A stretch of DNA of 64,000 nt from G963665185 sp049723905 (GTDB taxonomy: Bacteria > Desulfobacterota > Desulfovibrionia > Desulfovibrionales > Desulfovibrionaceae), in contig NZ_JBJKFD010000001.1 in assembly GCF_049723905.1 (NCBI RefSeq), positions 1,922,001 to 1,986,000 of the forward strand. The letters run 5' to 3'. Position 1 is the stretch's first letter; the number at the start of each line of letters is the position of its first letter. Below are positions 50,462 to 59,371 of this stretch, piece after piece. The notes under the pieces were generated by a model that made no database searches, was not told where the DNA came from, and saw only the letters and a list, made by a program, of their open reading frames with translations. A program made the position numbers and the translations under genes.

Positions 50462-51717
50462 TTGCGCTTGTCTTCGATGGGACGAATCTGCGGAGGCAGC
50501 GTACCGGGCGCAACAACGTTAAGCACCGGACGCAGCTTGATCTTCTCGCGGAAGATGTGCAGCAGCTCGTCCTCGCGTTTGAAGTTGTTTGTTTCGATGT
50601 GCAGGGTCATCTCGTCGATGCCTTCGGGGTTGGTGACTTCGATCTGCCAACGCTTCACTTCTTCGAAGCGCGACATGACCTGTTCCACCTGGTGCGGGTA
50701 GACGAACATGCCCATGATGCGGGCGGTGGTGTCCACGCGGCCCACGATGTTGCCCAGGCGCGGCGTGGTACGTCCGCAGGCGCAGGGGGCGCGGTCGATG
50801 TACGACAGGTCGCCCGTTGCCAGACGGATGAGCGGGTAGGTCTTGTTAAAGGCCGTTACCACGATTTCGCCCACTTCCCCGTCCTTCAGCGGAATGCCGG
50901 TGTCGGGGTGGCAGATTTCAACAAAGGCGCGGTTGGAAATGTGCAGCCCGGTCTTGTGGAAACATTCGTAGCCGATGCAGCCCACATCCGCCGTGCCGTA
51001 GCCCTGGCGCATGATGAGGTCGAACTTCTTTTCCACGGTGGAGCGCATTTTTTCCGAAAACTTTTCGCCCGTTACAAAGGCGACTTCCAGGAAGAGATCC
51101 TTGCGCAGGTTCAGCCCCTGCTCCTCGGCCTTCTGGGCCAGGTGCATCAGATAGCTGGGCGTGCCCACGTAGCCGGTGGCGCGCAGCTTCTGCATGATCT
51201 CCAGCTGGCTGCTGGTGTTGCCGGGGCCCGCAGGCACAACGGCGCAGCCGAGGTTCCGCAGGGGTTCCTCGAACATCAGACCGGCAGGGGTCAGGTGGTA
51301 GTTGAAGGTGATCTGAGCCACGTCGCCACTCCGGTAACCGGCGGCATAGAAGCCTTCGGTCCATCCCCAGTAGTCTTCGCTGCGGTCTTCCGGGTCGAAG
51401 ATGGGACCGGGAGAAAGGAAGATGCGGCGCAGTTCGCCCAGGTCCTTGGTGAGCAGTCCGCCCAGGCGGGGACCCATGGACTGCAGGAAGATGAGTTCCT
51501 TTTTCTTGAGAATGGGAATGTGCTTGAGATCGGACAGTGTTTTGAACTTTTCGGCCTGAAACTGGGCGCGGTCAAAACGCTTTTTTACGTCCTCGCTGTA
51601 GCGGTAGGCGTAGGTGAGAAGCTCTTTAAGCTGAATGAGATTGTATTGATTGCGTTCGCTTTCATCAAGCACTTCGCGCCGGGAATAAATCCCTTCTGTT
51701 CTGTCTTTACGGGTCAT
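50452..51717 (-). CDS. phenylacetate-CoA ligase-like adenylate-forming enzyme
   Basis: This 421-residue PaaK-type protein lacks an intact Ser/Thr/Gly P-loop: the usual SSGTTG region reads LSPGPIFDPEDR. It keeps YGTADVGCIGYEC (adenine-binding motif) and LATGDLSYIDRAPCACGRTTPR with the hinge GRVDTTARIMGMFVYPHQVE. Such proteins in sulfate reducers activate aryl acids, but the altered loop makes catalysis uncertain. The ATG at 51717 has GGAGGA upstream. It is co-transcribed with the ChaN-like gene and mutM. Confidence 0.87.
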   Translation of the reverse strand: MTRKDRTEGIYSRREVLDESERNQYNLIQLKELLTYAYRYSEDVKKRFDRAQFQAEKFKTLSDLKHIPILKKKELIFLQSMGPRLGGLLTKDLGELRRIFLSPGPIFDPEDRSEDYWGWTEGFYAAGYRSGDVAQITFNYHLTPAGLMFEEPLRNLGCAVVPAGPGNTSSQLEIMQKLRATGYVGTPSYLMHLAQKAEEQGLNLRKDLFLEVAFVTGEKFSEKMRSTVEKKFDLIMRQGYGTADVGCIGYECFHKTGLHISNRAFVEICHPDTGIPLKDGEVGEIVVTAFNKTYPLIRLATGDLSYIDRAPCACGRTTPRLGNIVGRVDTTARIMGMFVYPHQVEQVMSRFEEVKRWQIEVTNPEGIDEMTLHIETNNFKREDELLHIFREKIKLRPVLNVVAPGTLPPQIRPIEDKRKWD

Positions 51718-51959
51718 GGATTTGTTTCCTCCAAAAGGCAATAATAGAAGCCCCCTGGCGTAATCTTTCCCGATTGAAAGCAACGGAAATACGCAAAGAG
51801 GTAGTGAGATTGGCGTTGTCTGGGGCAGGCTGTGAAGCCCTTTTCCGTAGACTTATCCAATGGTAGTCTATTGTATAGACACAGATGACAAAAAAAGCAA
51901 GAACTTCAATATAACCTCAAGGAATAACTAGAAATCCTCCCAAAGCACACTTTTTTATC

Positions 51960-52015
51960 AAAAGAGGCCCCCCAGGAACCATCCCACTGGGAACGACTCT
52001 TGCGGGGTCTCTTTT
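51960..52015 (-). terminator. terminator after the 153-residue gene
   Basis: The stem AAAAGAGGCCCC / GGGGTCTCTTTT encloses a further CCAG/CTGG stem. On the minus strand it continues into TGATAAAAAAG. It lies just after the stop codon at 52026. Confidence 0.75.
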
Positions 52016-52025
52016 AACAAACGTT

Positions 52026-52487
52026 TCATTTTTCCAGTAAAGTCGCCAGCCCCACGGGAGCGGGCTGCCCGAATCCGGCCTGGACAAGACGCACGCGCGA
52101 CAGAATCGGCGAGCACGATATCATGTCCAGAATAAGCAGCACCATGCTGAAGTCCCGAATATTATCCGGGGTGGTTTCCTGGGCGATATAGCCCTTGAAC
52201 AACTCAAGATTTTCATCCAGAGACGTGTCCGGACCTCTGCGATCCGGATAGCAGACAGCATCCAGGATGCAGAGCAGGTAATGTTTCCAGTCCTCGTGGT
52301 AGTAGAGATGGTGGGCCATTATTTCCTTGATCTTGAGCATTCCGAAAAGAATGGTCTCGAACTGGGAAAAATCGCGCTCCACAATGTCTCTACGGTTCAG
52401 TACCGGGGGCGGGGCTATGGGCCCCGTCTCCTGCGCCTCGGCTAACTTGAAATTACGGTAGTCGTCCAACGAAATGACGTTTCCCAT
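52026..52487 (-). CDS. hypothetical helical protein
   Basis: This 153-residue protein starts MGNVISLDDYRNFKLAEAQE. The opening MxxVISLxDYR recurs in small cytosolic proteins of unknown role. The rest is helical (FETILFGMLKIKEIMAHHLYY, IRDFSMVLLILDMISCSP). GGAGG lies upstream of ATG 52487. Starts further upstream (52592) would add a Cys-rich, poorly supported leader. Confidence 0.65.
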   Translation of the reverse strand: MGNVISLDDYRNFKLAEAQETGPIAPPPVLNRRDIVERDFSQFETILFGMLKIKEIMAHHLYYHEDWKHYLLCILDAVCYPDRRGPDTSLDENLELFKGYIAQETTPDNIRDFSMVLLILDMISCSPILSRVRLVQAGFGQPAPVGLATLLEK

Positions 52488-52634
52488 ATCTTCACGACCT
52501 CCATGCCGCGCGGCCGGCTCCGTCCTTGGGCCGACCATTTGGGGCGCATCCTTGGCCCCATGGGTAATACATGTGCAAAATCCGCACATCATTTCTCTCG
52601 GACAATCATGAAAAAACTTTAACCTTTTTTTACA

Positions 52635-54806
52635 TTATCTCGCCTGGGCATGGTCGGGAGGCAAATTTTCCCCCTGCACACGGTAGTTGAACTCGTAGCC
52701 CAGGGAACTGCTCCATTCTTCGTCGAACACATCCCTGCTGCGGGTGCCCCAAAGCGGTCCCTCGGGCTTGCCGAAGGTGTAGAACCAGTTGACTATGGGG
52801 TCCCCGGCAAAGCCCAGGCCGAGCCAATAATATCCGGGCCGCAGCACGGGCCGCTCCCGTCCGAAATCGAAGTTCTGCCAGCGATATCCCGGAGCCATGG
52901 ACATTGCCACCACATCAGTCATTTCGCTGGCCGCCAGCAGTTTGCCCGGCGCTCCGTCCGCGTTCTCGTACAGGTCGAGCCAGAGCATTCCCCCGCCGCC
53001 GTACCGGTGCAGGGCAAGCGCCACTTTTTCCAGCGCCATGGGATGCTTCACCCGAAACACCTGTGCGTACTGGGTGGCCCTGGTGGTGACGTACTCCGCA
53101 CTTTCCACCAGAAAGTTGCGGGTCACTTCAAACTGATCCTCCCCCACCTGGGTCATGGTGCCGTAGTCGGTAAAATCCGTATTTTCCGGGAAGTCCAGAT
53201 TCCCGAATTCCACGGGTCCGACGAACCGAGCAGGAGCCGGACGGTTGGGCCAAAGAGGCTTTCCCGGAACGGAAGGCGCAACCGTTTTCCCTGGGGCGGG
53301 AGACGGCGCAGGGGCATCATCCTGAGACACCTGGGAAGGTTCCGGCATGGGAGCCACCTTTGCTACGTCGTTATCCACGACGGGCTTGTCCGGAGCCGAT
53401 GTTTCACCGGGCACGGCCTTGGGAGCACTGGATTTCCCCCCAACAAACTCGGGGGCCGGGGCCTTGGGCACCACGAATTTCGGTGCGGCTTTTTCCGGTA
53501 CGGCAGGTTCTGACGTGACAGGTTCTGGCGCGACTGGTTCAGGTGCGGCAGGTTTAGGCTCTACCGGTTTCGGCTCTGCCTTGGGCACCACGGGTTTTTC
53601 CGGGGCAACCTCGGGTACTGCGGGCTTGGGTTCAACAGCTTTTGGGCTGACCGGGGCCGATTTGGCAGGCTTTGGGGCTGATGTTTTCGCAACGTCAGTT
53701 TTCGCAATGGACGGCTCGGCCACCGGAGGAGTGGTCGCTTGCACGGCAGCCACAGCCTCCACACCAGGGAAAAGCAGCAGCTTGTCGGTAACCAGACTGC
53801 CCTTTCTGGCGGCCAGATTTACCGCATCGTCCGTGAAATCCCCGCCCAGGCCGCTCTTGAACTGTGGCCGCGGGGCGTTTGCCGACGCCCGGGTAAAACG
53901 GATGCGTCCGTCGTTGATGGTTTCCTTGTTGTCCAGCCCCACTTCCACGCGGATAAACCGGTTGGCGACGAAAAAAGATGTTTTCTGCGCGTCGAACGGC
54001 ACCCATCCCAAATCCGGAAACCACACCTCTATCCAGGAATGGCGCCCGTCCGCGGATTTAAAGGTGTAGATGGACCGCCCCTCCTGCACACTATAGGGCC
54101 GGGCCAGGGTGTAGCCGTTGACGATGCGGGCCGGAATGCCCGAGGCCCGCAGCAGGGCCGCGCTGAGGTGCGAAAAGTTCTGGCAGTTCCCCTTGCCGGA
54201 TCCCATGGAGTAGACGGCGTCGTATTTCTTCGGCAGGCTGACATAGCGCAGATGGTCCACCACATGGCCCACAATCTTCTGTACCGCGTCGTATTCGGTA
54301 TCTGCTCCGGCTGTCAGCCGCGCGGCCAGGGCCTTTATGCGGCTGTCGTCCGACTGCACCTGCGCGGATGGTTCAAGATAGGGCGCTACGGACGGAGGCA
54401 CGCTGAACACGGGAAACCCCGCTGTTGTTTCCAGGCGGTGCAACAGGGTCTGGTTGTCGACCTCGAAGGTCACAGTCATGTCCACCTTGTCCGGAGGATT
54501 GTTCCAGGTGGCCGTGATGATGCGGTTGCCCCGTTTGTCCGTGGAGGAGTCCTTCCTGTTGGGCGGTGGGGAAAACAGCAGTTTGTAATCGTGTATCTTC
54601 TGTACAAACGTGGGGGAGACGAACTCGTCCGGCACCACGAAGCTGGCACTCACCCGTTTTGCACCTCCGGGAAGAGTGATATCCTGCTTCAGCTCAAAGG
54701 CCACGTTGGAGCGCATGTCCCCGTCCAACTCCAGCGTTTGGGCATGAACCTGCGACCATCCCAAACAAATGGCAGCCACCCCCAGCCATGTCAGCAACCC
54801 GCGCAT
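52635..54806 (-). CDS. exported transglutaminase-like protein with Pro/Lys/Glu-rich linker
   Basis: This 723-residue secreted protein has a signal peptide at 1-22 and a beta-rich N-domain to about residue 150. The transglutaminase core has catalytic Cys in GSGKGNCQNFSHLSAALLRA, His in GRHSWIEVWFP and Asp in VPFDAQK. Residues 365-545 are a Pro-Ala-Lys-Glu-rich linker with many EPKP/VPK repeats. A C-terminal beta-sandwich carries LWLDLYENADGAPG. GGGAGGGG precedes the ATG. It may be a peptidoglycan- or envelope-associated peptidase. Confidence 0.86.
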   Translation of the reverse strand: MRGLLTWLGVAAICLGWSQVHAQTLELDGDMRSNVAFELKQDITLPGGAKRVSASFVVPDEFVSPTFVQKIHDYKLLFSPPPNRKDSSTDKRGNRIITATWNNPPDKVDMTVTFEVDNQTLLHRLETTAGFPVFSVPPSVAPYLEPSAQVQSDDSRIKALAARLTAGADTEYDAVQKIVGHVVDHLRYVSLPKKYDAVYSMGSGKGNCQNFSHLSAALLRASGIPARIVNGYTLARPYSVQEGRSIYTFKSADGRHSWIEVWFPDLGWVPFDAQKTSFFVANRFIRVEVGLDNKETINDGRIRFTRASANAPRPQFKSGLGGDFTDDAVNLAARKGSLVTDKLLLFPGVEAVAAVQATTPPVAEPSIAKTDVAKTSAPKPAKSAPVSPKAVEPKPAVPEVAPEKPVVPKAEPKPVEPKPAAPEPVAPEPVTSEPAVPEKAAPKFVVPKAPAPEFVGGKSSAPKAVPGETSAPDKPVVDNDVAKVAPMPEPSQVSQDDAPAPSPAPGKTVAPSVPGKPLWPNRPAPARFVGPVEFGNLDFPENTDFTDYGTMTQVGEDQFEVTRNFLVESAEYVTTRATQYAQVFRVKHPMALEKVALALHRYGGGGMLWLDLYENADGAPGKLLAASEMTDVVAMSMAPGYRWQNFDFGRERPVLRPGYYWLGLGFAGDPIVNWFYTFGKPEGPLWGTRSRDVFDEEWSSSLGYEFNYRVQGENLPPDHAQAR

Positions 54807-54948
54807 AATACCCCTCCCTATCGACCCTTTTCATTTCCGATTATTCGGATCGGAGATAAGTTATAATGAGCCCCACTGGCTTTTTACAAGGGAACAATGC
54901 ATACTATTTCTAGGTAAACAATAATTACAAACGGAGCTACTCCTTCCT

Positions 54949-56184
54949 ATGGAATGCGTCCTGCATACAAACGGCAACGAGTTTGTCAAAAAAATCCTGG
55001 AAACAACGGAACAGCTAAACTCCTACAAGGATGTGGACACTATTCTGGACCGTATTCTCCTGGAAGCAAGACGCATGTGCTGTGCCGACGCCGGTTCCAT
55101 ATTCCTGGTGGAAAACGACAAGCTGAATTTCAGCTATGTACACAACGATACCCTGTGCGAGCCGGACGAAACAACCACGGCAGTCTACTCCAATTTTTCC
55201 ATCCCCATAAACGATACATCCATCGTGGGCTACGTGGCCCATACCGGCACCCCTCTGGTCATCGACGACGCCTACGACATCTCGCCCAAACGGCCCTATT
55301 CCTTCAACCAATCGTTCGACGAAACGTCGGGCTATCGCACCACCTCCATAATGACCATCCCGCTCAAGACCTTCCGCAACAAACTTGTCGGGGTGATGCA
55401 GCTCATCAATGCCAAGGACAGCACAGGCAAAAGCGTTCCTTTCAGCCAGGACAGCCAAACCTACGCCCCGCTCTTTGCCAACAGCGCCTCCGTTGCCATA
55501 GAGCGCGGCATAATGACCCGCGAACTCATCCTGCGCATGATGAAGATGGCCGAACTACGCGATCCGCTGGAAACCGGGGCGCACGTCCAGCGCGTGGGAG
55601 CCTACTCGGCGGAAATCTACCACCGCTGGGCCCTGAACAAAGGGGAGAACGCCAAGACGATAAAACAGACCAAGGACATGATCCGTCTGGCGGCCATGTT
55701 GCACGATGTGGGCAAGGTGGGCATTCCCGACGCAATACTGAAAAAGCCGGGCAAACTCACGGAAGACGAATACGAGGTGATGAAGCTGCACACCGTGTTC
55801 GGAGCAAAGCTTTTCCTGAACTCCACCAGCGACCTGGACCGCATGAGCTACGAAATAGCCCTGTTCCACCACGAAAAATGGGCAGGCGGAGGCTACCCCG
55901 GCAGGATAGACTGCGATCTGGACAACGTGACGCGTTGCGGCCAACCGCACGAACGGGAAGACATTCCCCTGGCCGCCCGCATCACCGGGCTGGCCGACGT
56001 GTTCGATGCCCTTTCCTCCCGGCGCAGCTACAAGGAAGCCTGGGACGACGGCAGGGTGCTCTCCATCATTCGCGAAGAATCGGGCCGCCATTTCGACCCG
56101 GACGTGGTGGAGGCATTTTTCCAGGTCTTCGACGTCATCAAGGCCATCCGCACCAAATTCAGCGAGAAGCCCCCGAAGAACTGA
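54949..56184 (+). CDS. GAF-HD-GYP protein (c-di-GMP phosphodiesterase)
   Basis: This 411-residue protein has an N-terminal GAF domain at 20-185 (DAGSIFLVENDKLNF, VGYVAHTGTPLVIDDAY, LVGVMQLINAKD). An HD-GYP domain spans 195-400 with HDVGKVGIP, LFHHEKWAGGGYPGRI and ARITGLADVFDALSSRRSYK. It should hydrolyse c-di-GMP under control of a ligand or redox signal bound by GAF. An insertion (DCDLDNVTRCGQPHERED) sits after the GYP motif. Confidence 0.93.
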   Translation: MECVLHTNGNEFVKKILETTEQLNSYKDVDTILDRILLEARRMCCADAGSIFLVENDKLNFSYVHNDTLCEPDETTTAVYSNFSIPINDTSIVGYVAHTGTPLVIDDAYDISPKRPYSFNQSFDETSGYRTTSIMTIPLKTFRNKLVGVMQLINAKDSTGKSVPFSQDSQTYAPLFANSASVAIERGIMTRELILRMMKMAELRDPLETGAHVQRVGAYSAEIYHRWALNKGENAKTIKQTKDMIRLAAMLHDVGKVGIPDAILKKPGKLTEDEYEVMKLHTVFGAKLFLNSTSDLDRMSYEIALFHHEKWAGGGYPGRIDCDLDNVTRCGQPHEREDIPLAARITGLADVFDALSSRRSYKEAWDDGRVLSIIREESGRHFDPDVVEAFFQVFDVIKAIRTKFSEKPPKN

Positions 56185-56483
56185 TTCCCCGGTACGTGAA
56201 CACAGCCCTGCACCGGGCGTTTCATACACGTTTCGCCGGAACCGCGTCCCGTTGCTCCCATCACGGATATGTCATACAAGTTCCAAGCTGCTGGCAAAGG
56301 TACAGTCGTTTCGTAAACTCCACCCCTCGCGTATCTGCAACTATGCGTCGGGATTGGGTTTTACTACAGGCACATTGAATCCTGCGCCTTTGCCAGCAGC
56401 CTGCCAGATTGCATATCGTAATCAAACTGGTGGTACCGTCTTTGCGTTTACCGTTTCCATATCAACCACTTCGGGGGGAGTGC

Positions 56484-57281
56484 ATGCAACGCGGATTTTC
56501 CTTTTTCATTATCGTTTGTTTTTCCTTGCTGGCCGGGGCCTGCGCACCGCAGGTCGCCATGCAGAGCGTTCCGGTTTCCACCGCACCCATCGGCGCACAG
56601 GTTCTGGTGGACGGCAACGCCACCTGCACCAGCCCGTGCAGCGTGGACCTGCCGCGCAACAAGGACCACATCCTTACCCTGCTCAAGGACGGCTACCGCC
56701 AGCACGACGTGATCATCAAACGCCAGTACCAGCAGGACAAGACCATCCTCAACGCCCTGCAGACCGGTGTGAACCAGGGCACGTTCTTCAACAATCCGGC
56801 CATGGGCGTGATGGCGGGCGTGGATTCCATCGACTCGCAGGAAAAAACCGGCGAGGCGTATATTCTTCAGCCCTCGGCCGTCTCCGTGCAGCTGGTGCCC
56901 AATGATGCCCCGGCAAATGCCAAAGCCCAGGTGAAAACCACGGCAACCGGAAGTACGGGAGCGCAGGAATCGCAAAGCCTGGACATCGGCAAGATGGACA
57001 AGGAAAAAGCCGCCTGGGGAGCTGCCAAGGTAGGGGCCTCGGCCCTTCCCGGTCCGAAAAAGACCTGGAAGAACAGCAACGAAAAAAGCCATACCTCAGT
57101 ATCCAGCGACGGCACAGTTACCAAAACCACCACCAAGACGAGCACCTCCGCCAGCGTGAGCGTGAATCCGGCTGCGGCCGTGGACCTGCTGGAAAGCCTG
57201 ACAACGTCTCCAAACGACTCGACGGGCACGGCAAGTAATCCGACTGGCAATCCGACGGGCGAGACAAGCGACAAGCAGTAA
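56484..57281 (+). CDS. PEGA-like lipoprotein
   Basis: This 265-residue lipoprotein has a lipobox in LLAGAC (Cys20). Residues 33-75 form a PEGA-type segment (IGAQVLVDGNATCTSPCSVDL, with a cysteine pair). A low-complexity tail is rich in Ser, Thr and Lys (TVTKTTTKTSTSASVSV) and ends SNPTGNPTGETSDKQ. GGGGGGAG lies just before ATG 56484, which rules out the earlier start at 56409. Function is unknown. Confidence 0.78.
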   Translation: MQRGFSFFIIVCFSLLAGACAPQVAMQSVPVSTAPIGAQVLVDGNATCTSPCSVDLPRNKDHILTLLKDGYRQHDVIIKRQYQQDKTILNALQTGVNQGTFFNNPAMGVMAGVDSIDSQEKTGEAYILQPSAVSVQLVPNDAPANAKAQVKTTATGSTGAQESQSLDIGKMDKEKAAWGAAKVGASALPGPKKTWKNSNEKSHTSVSSDGTVTKTTTKTSTSASVSVNPAAAVDLLESLTTSPNDSTGTASNPTGNPTGETSDKQ

Positions 57282-57285
57282 CCAT

Positions 57286-57320
57286 ATTCCCCGGGCGTTG
57301 AACTCCAGCGTCCGGGGAAT
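57286..57320. terminator. stem-loop after the PEGA-like gene
   Basis: The stem ATTCCCCGG-GCG / CG-CCGGGGAAT with an 11-base loop starts 5 bases after the stop. No T-run follows, so termination is uncertain; it may protect the mRNA end. Confidence 0.55.
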
Positions 57321-57380
57321 ACACATACATTGAACCAATGCCGCAAAGGGTGCGACAACCAAACGCGGGAAACACAGAGA

Positions 57381-59276
57381 ATGGACAGCAACGCCACAGC
57401 CCCGGACCTTGAACACGCCTTGCGCCTGCACCGCGCCGGGCAGTGGAACGAGGCGCACGCCGCATACCAGGCTGTTCTCGAAAAAGAACCAGGGAACGCC
57501 CACGCCTTGCATCTGCTGGGCGTACTCATGGCGCAGGCTGGCGAGCTGGACGTGGCTGCGGATCTTCAACAGCGGGCCGCATCCCTTATGCCCGATGAAA
57601 TCGCCTTTATCCGCGACCTGTGCACCACCCTGCACCGGGCCGGACGCTGGGAGGACTGCCGCACCGCAGCGCAGGCCGGGTTGAGCCGCTTTCCCCACGA
57701 TTTTCCGCTATGCCACGCCCTGGCCGAAAGCCTGTACCATCTGGAAAAATTCGCTTCCGTTCCCGAGCTGTTGCAGAATATTCCAAGCGGTCACCCTCTG
57801 GCGGGCCGCACATTTTTTCTGCGGGCCAATGCCCGCCACGAACTGGCCGATTCCGAAGGTGCCATGGACGACTATGCGTCCGCCCTGGAACTGGTCCCGA
57901 ACATGACCGCCGCCCGCATGAATCTTGCCATGCTGTACAAGGAACGCGGCCAGGTGGAACAGGCCTTTGCCATGTACCGCGAGGCCGCAGCCGCCGATCC
58001 GGCCAATGCCACGGCAGCCGCCACAGCACTTTTCTTCCGCCACTACATTCCCGGTTCCCGGCCTGCCGACTTTCTGGCCGAGGCCAAGGATTGGGCCGAA
58101 CGCTTTACCACCTCCACCGGCCCCACTGCTCCCACCGGCCCCACAGGCGCCCCGCCTGCCCGGCACAAACCGGGCTCGATTCTGCGCGTGGGGCTGCTCT
58201 CAGGCGACTTCCGGTCGCACGCCGTGGGCTTTTTTCTCTACCCCGCCCTGGCCGCGCTGCAAGAGCTGTTCGGCGATCGGCTGGAACTGCACTGTTTTTC
58301 CAACAATCCGTTCAACGACGACACTACCGAACGCTTTACGGCCCTGGCCCGCAGTTTTTCCGACATCCGCTGCCTGAGCGACGAGCAGGCGGCCCAGACC
58401 ATTGCCCGGCACAAACCCGACCTGCTTCTGGACCTGTCCGGGCTGAGCCCCAACTGCCGCCCCGGTGTCATGGCGTTGCGTCCCGCCCCGGTCCAGGCGC
58501 TCTGGCTGGGCTACTTCAACACCACCGGCCTGTCCGCCATGGATTGGATTGTTGCCGACAGCCACGTACTGCCTGCGGAAAGTGAACCTTTTTATACAGA
58601 AAGCCCCCTGCGTCTGCCCGCATGTTTTTTCTGCTATCCGCCACCGAAGTATGATATACTCCCGGCAAGTGAACTGCCTGCCCGCAGTGCCGGGCATATC
58701 ACCTTCGGCTGCTGCAACGACACGGCCAAACTCAATGCGGATGTGCTTGCCCTATGGGCTGAGATTCTGCGCCGGATTCCCGATTCGCGTCTGCTGCTCA
58801 AATCCGAGCCATTTGGCGATTCTGCCGTGCGCCGCATCTTTGCCGCACGCTTTCAGAAATTGGGTGTGGAGCCCACGCGGCTGGACCTGCGCCCGGCCAG
58901 CAGCCACCGTGACTATTATGCCACCTACCGGGAAATCGACCTGGCTATGGACCCGTTTCCATACAACGGTGGCACCATTACCTGCGACGCCCTGTGGATG
59001 GGCGTGCCCGTGGTGAGCCTGTCCGGAGCGACCTTTGCGGGCAGGATGGGACGCAGCGTGCTGACCGAGGCGGGGCTTTCCGAACTGGTGACCGACACGC
59101 CGGAGGAATACGCCGACCTGTGCGAGGCCCTGAGCAAAGACCTTGACCGTCTGGCCGTATTACGCCACAACCTGCGCCAGCGGTTCACGACCTCGCCCGT
59201 CTGCGATATGAACGTTTTTTCAAAGGCTCTGGCCTCGGCACTGCACCGCATGATAACAACACCCCCGATTTTCTGA
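57381..59276 (+). CDS. TPR protein with O-GlcNAc transferase (SPINDLY/OGT-like) domain
   Basis: This 631-residue protein has N-terminal TPR repeats (residues 5-240, ALRLHRAGQWNEAHAAYQAVL and MNLAMLYKERGQVEQAFAMY). A Pro/Thr/Gly linker (TGPTAPTGPTGAPP) follows. A GT41 glycosyltransferase domain starts LRVGLLSGDFRSHAVGFF. Signature parts are LSPNCRPGVMALRPAPVQ, WLGYFNTTGLSAMDW, DLAMDPFPYNGGTITCDALW and GVPVVSL. It would transfer a sugar from a nucleotide donor to a protein. A 9-bp tandem array begins 3 bases after the stop. Confidence 0.9.
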   Translation: MDSNATAPDLEHALRLHRAGQWNEAHAAYQAVLEKEPGNAHALHLLGVLMAQAGELDVAADLQQRAASLMPDEIAFIRDLCTTLHRAGRWEDCRTAAQAGLSRFPHDFPLCHALAESLYHLEKFASVPELLQNIPSGHPLAGRTFFLRANARHELADSEGAMDDYASALELVPNMTAARMNLAMLYKERGQVEQAFAMYREAAAADPANATAAATALFFRHYIPGSRPADFLAEAKDWAERFTTSTGPTAPTGPTGAPPARHKPGSILRVGLLSGDFRSHAVGFFLYPALAALQELFGDRLELHCFSNNPFNDDTTERFTALARSFSDIRCLSDEQAAQTIARHKPDLLLDLSGLSPNCRPGVMALRPAPVQALWLGYFNTTGLSAMDWIVADSHVLPAESEPFYTESPLRLPACFFCYPPPKYDILPASELPARSAGHITFGCCNDTAKLNADVLALWAEILRRIPDSRLLLKSEPFGDSAVRRIFAARFQKLGVEPTRLDLRPASSHRDYYATYREIDLAMDPFPYNGGTITCDALWMGVPVVSLSGATFAGRMGRSVLTEAGLSELVTDTPEEYADLCEALSKDLDRLAVLRHNLRQRFTTSPVCDMNVFSKALASALHRMITTPPIF

Positions 59277-59278
59277 GC

Positions 59279-59332
59279 GGGCTGAACGGGCTGAACGGTC
59301 TAACTGGGCCTAACGGACATAACTGGTCCAAC
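59279..59332 (+). repeat. six-unit 9-bp tandem repeat
   Basis: The units GGGCTGAAC, GGGCTGAAC, GGTCTAACT, GGGCCTAAC, GGACATAAC and TGGTCCAAC follow each other without gaps. They lie between the TPR-OGT stop and the methyltransferase start. Confidence 0.85.
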
Positions 59333-59371
59333 GGCCCCCGCAAACAGACGAACAACAAACCCAAGGCCATT

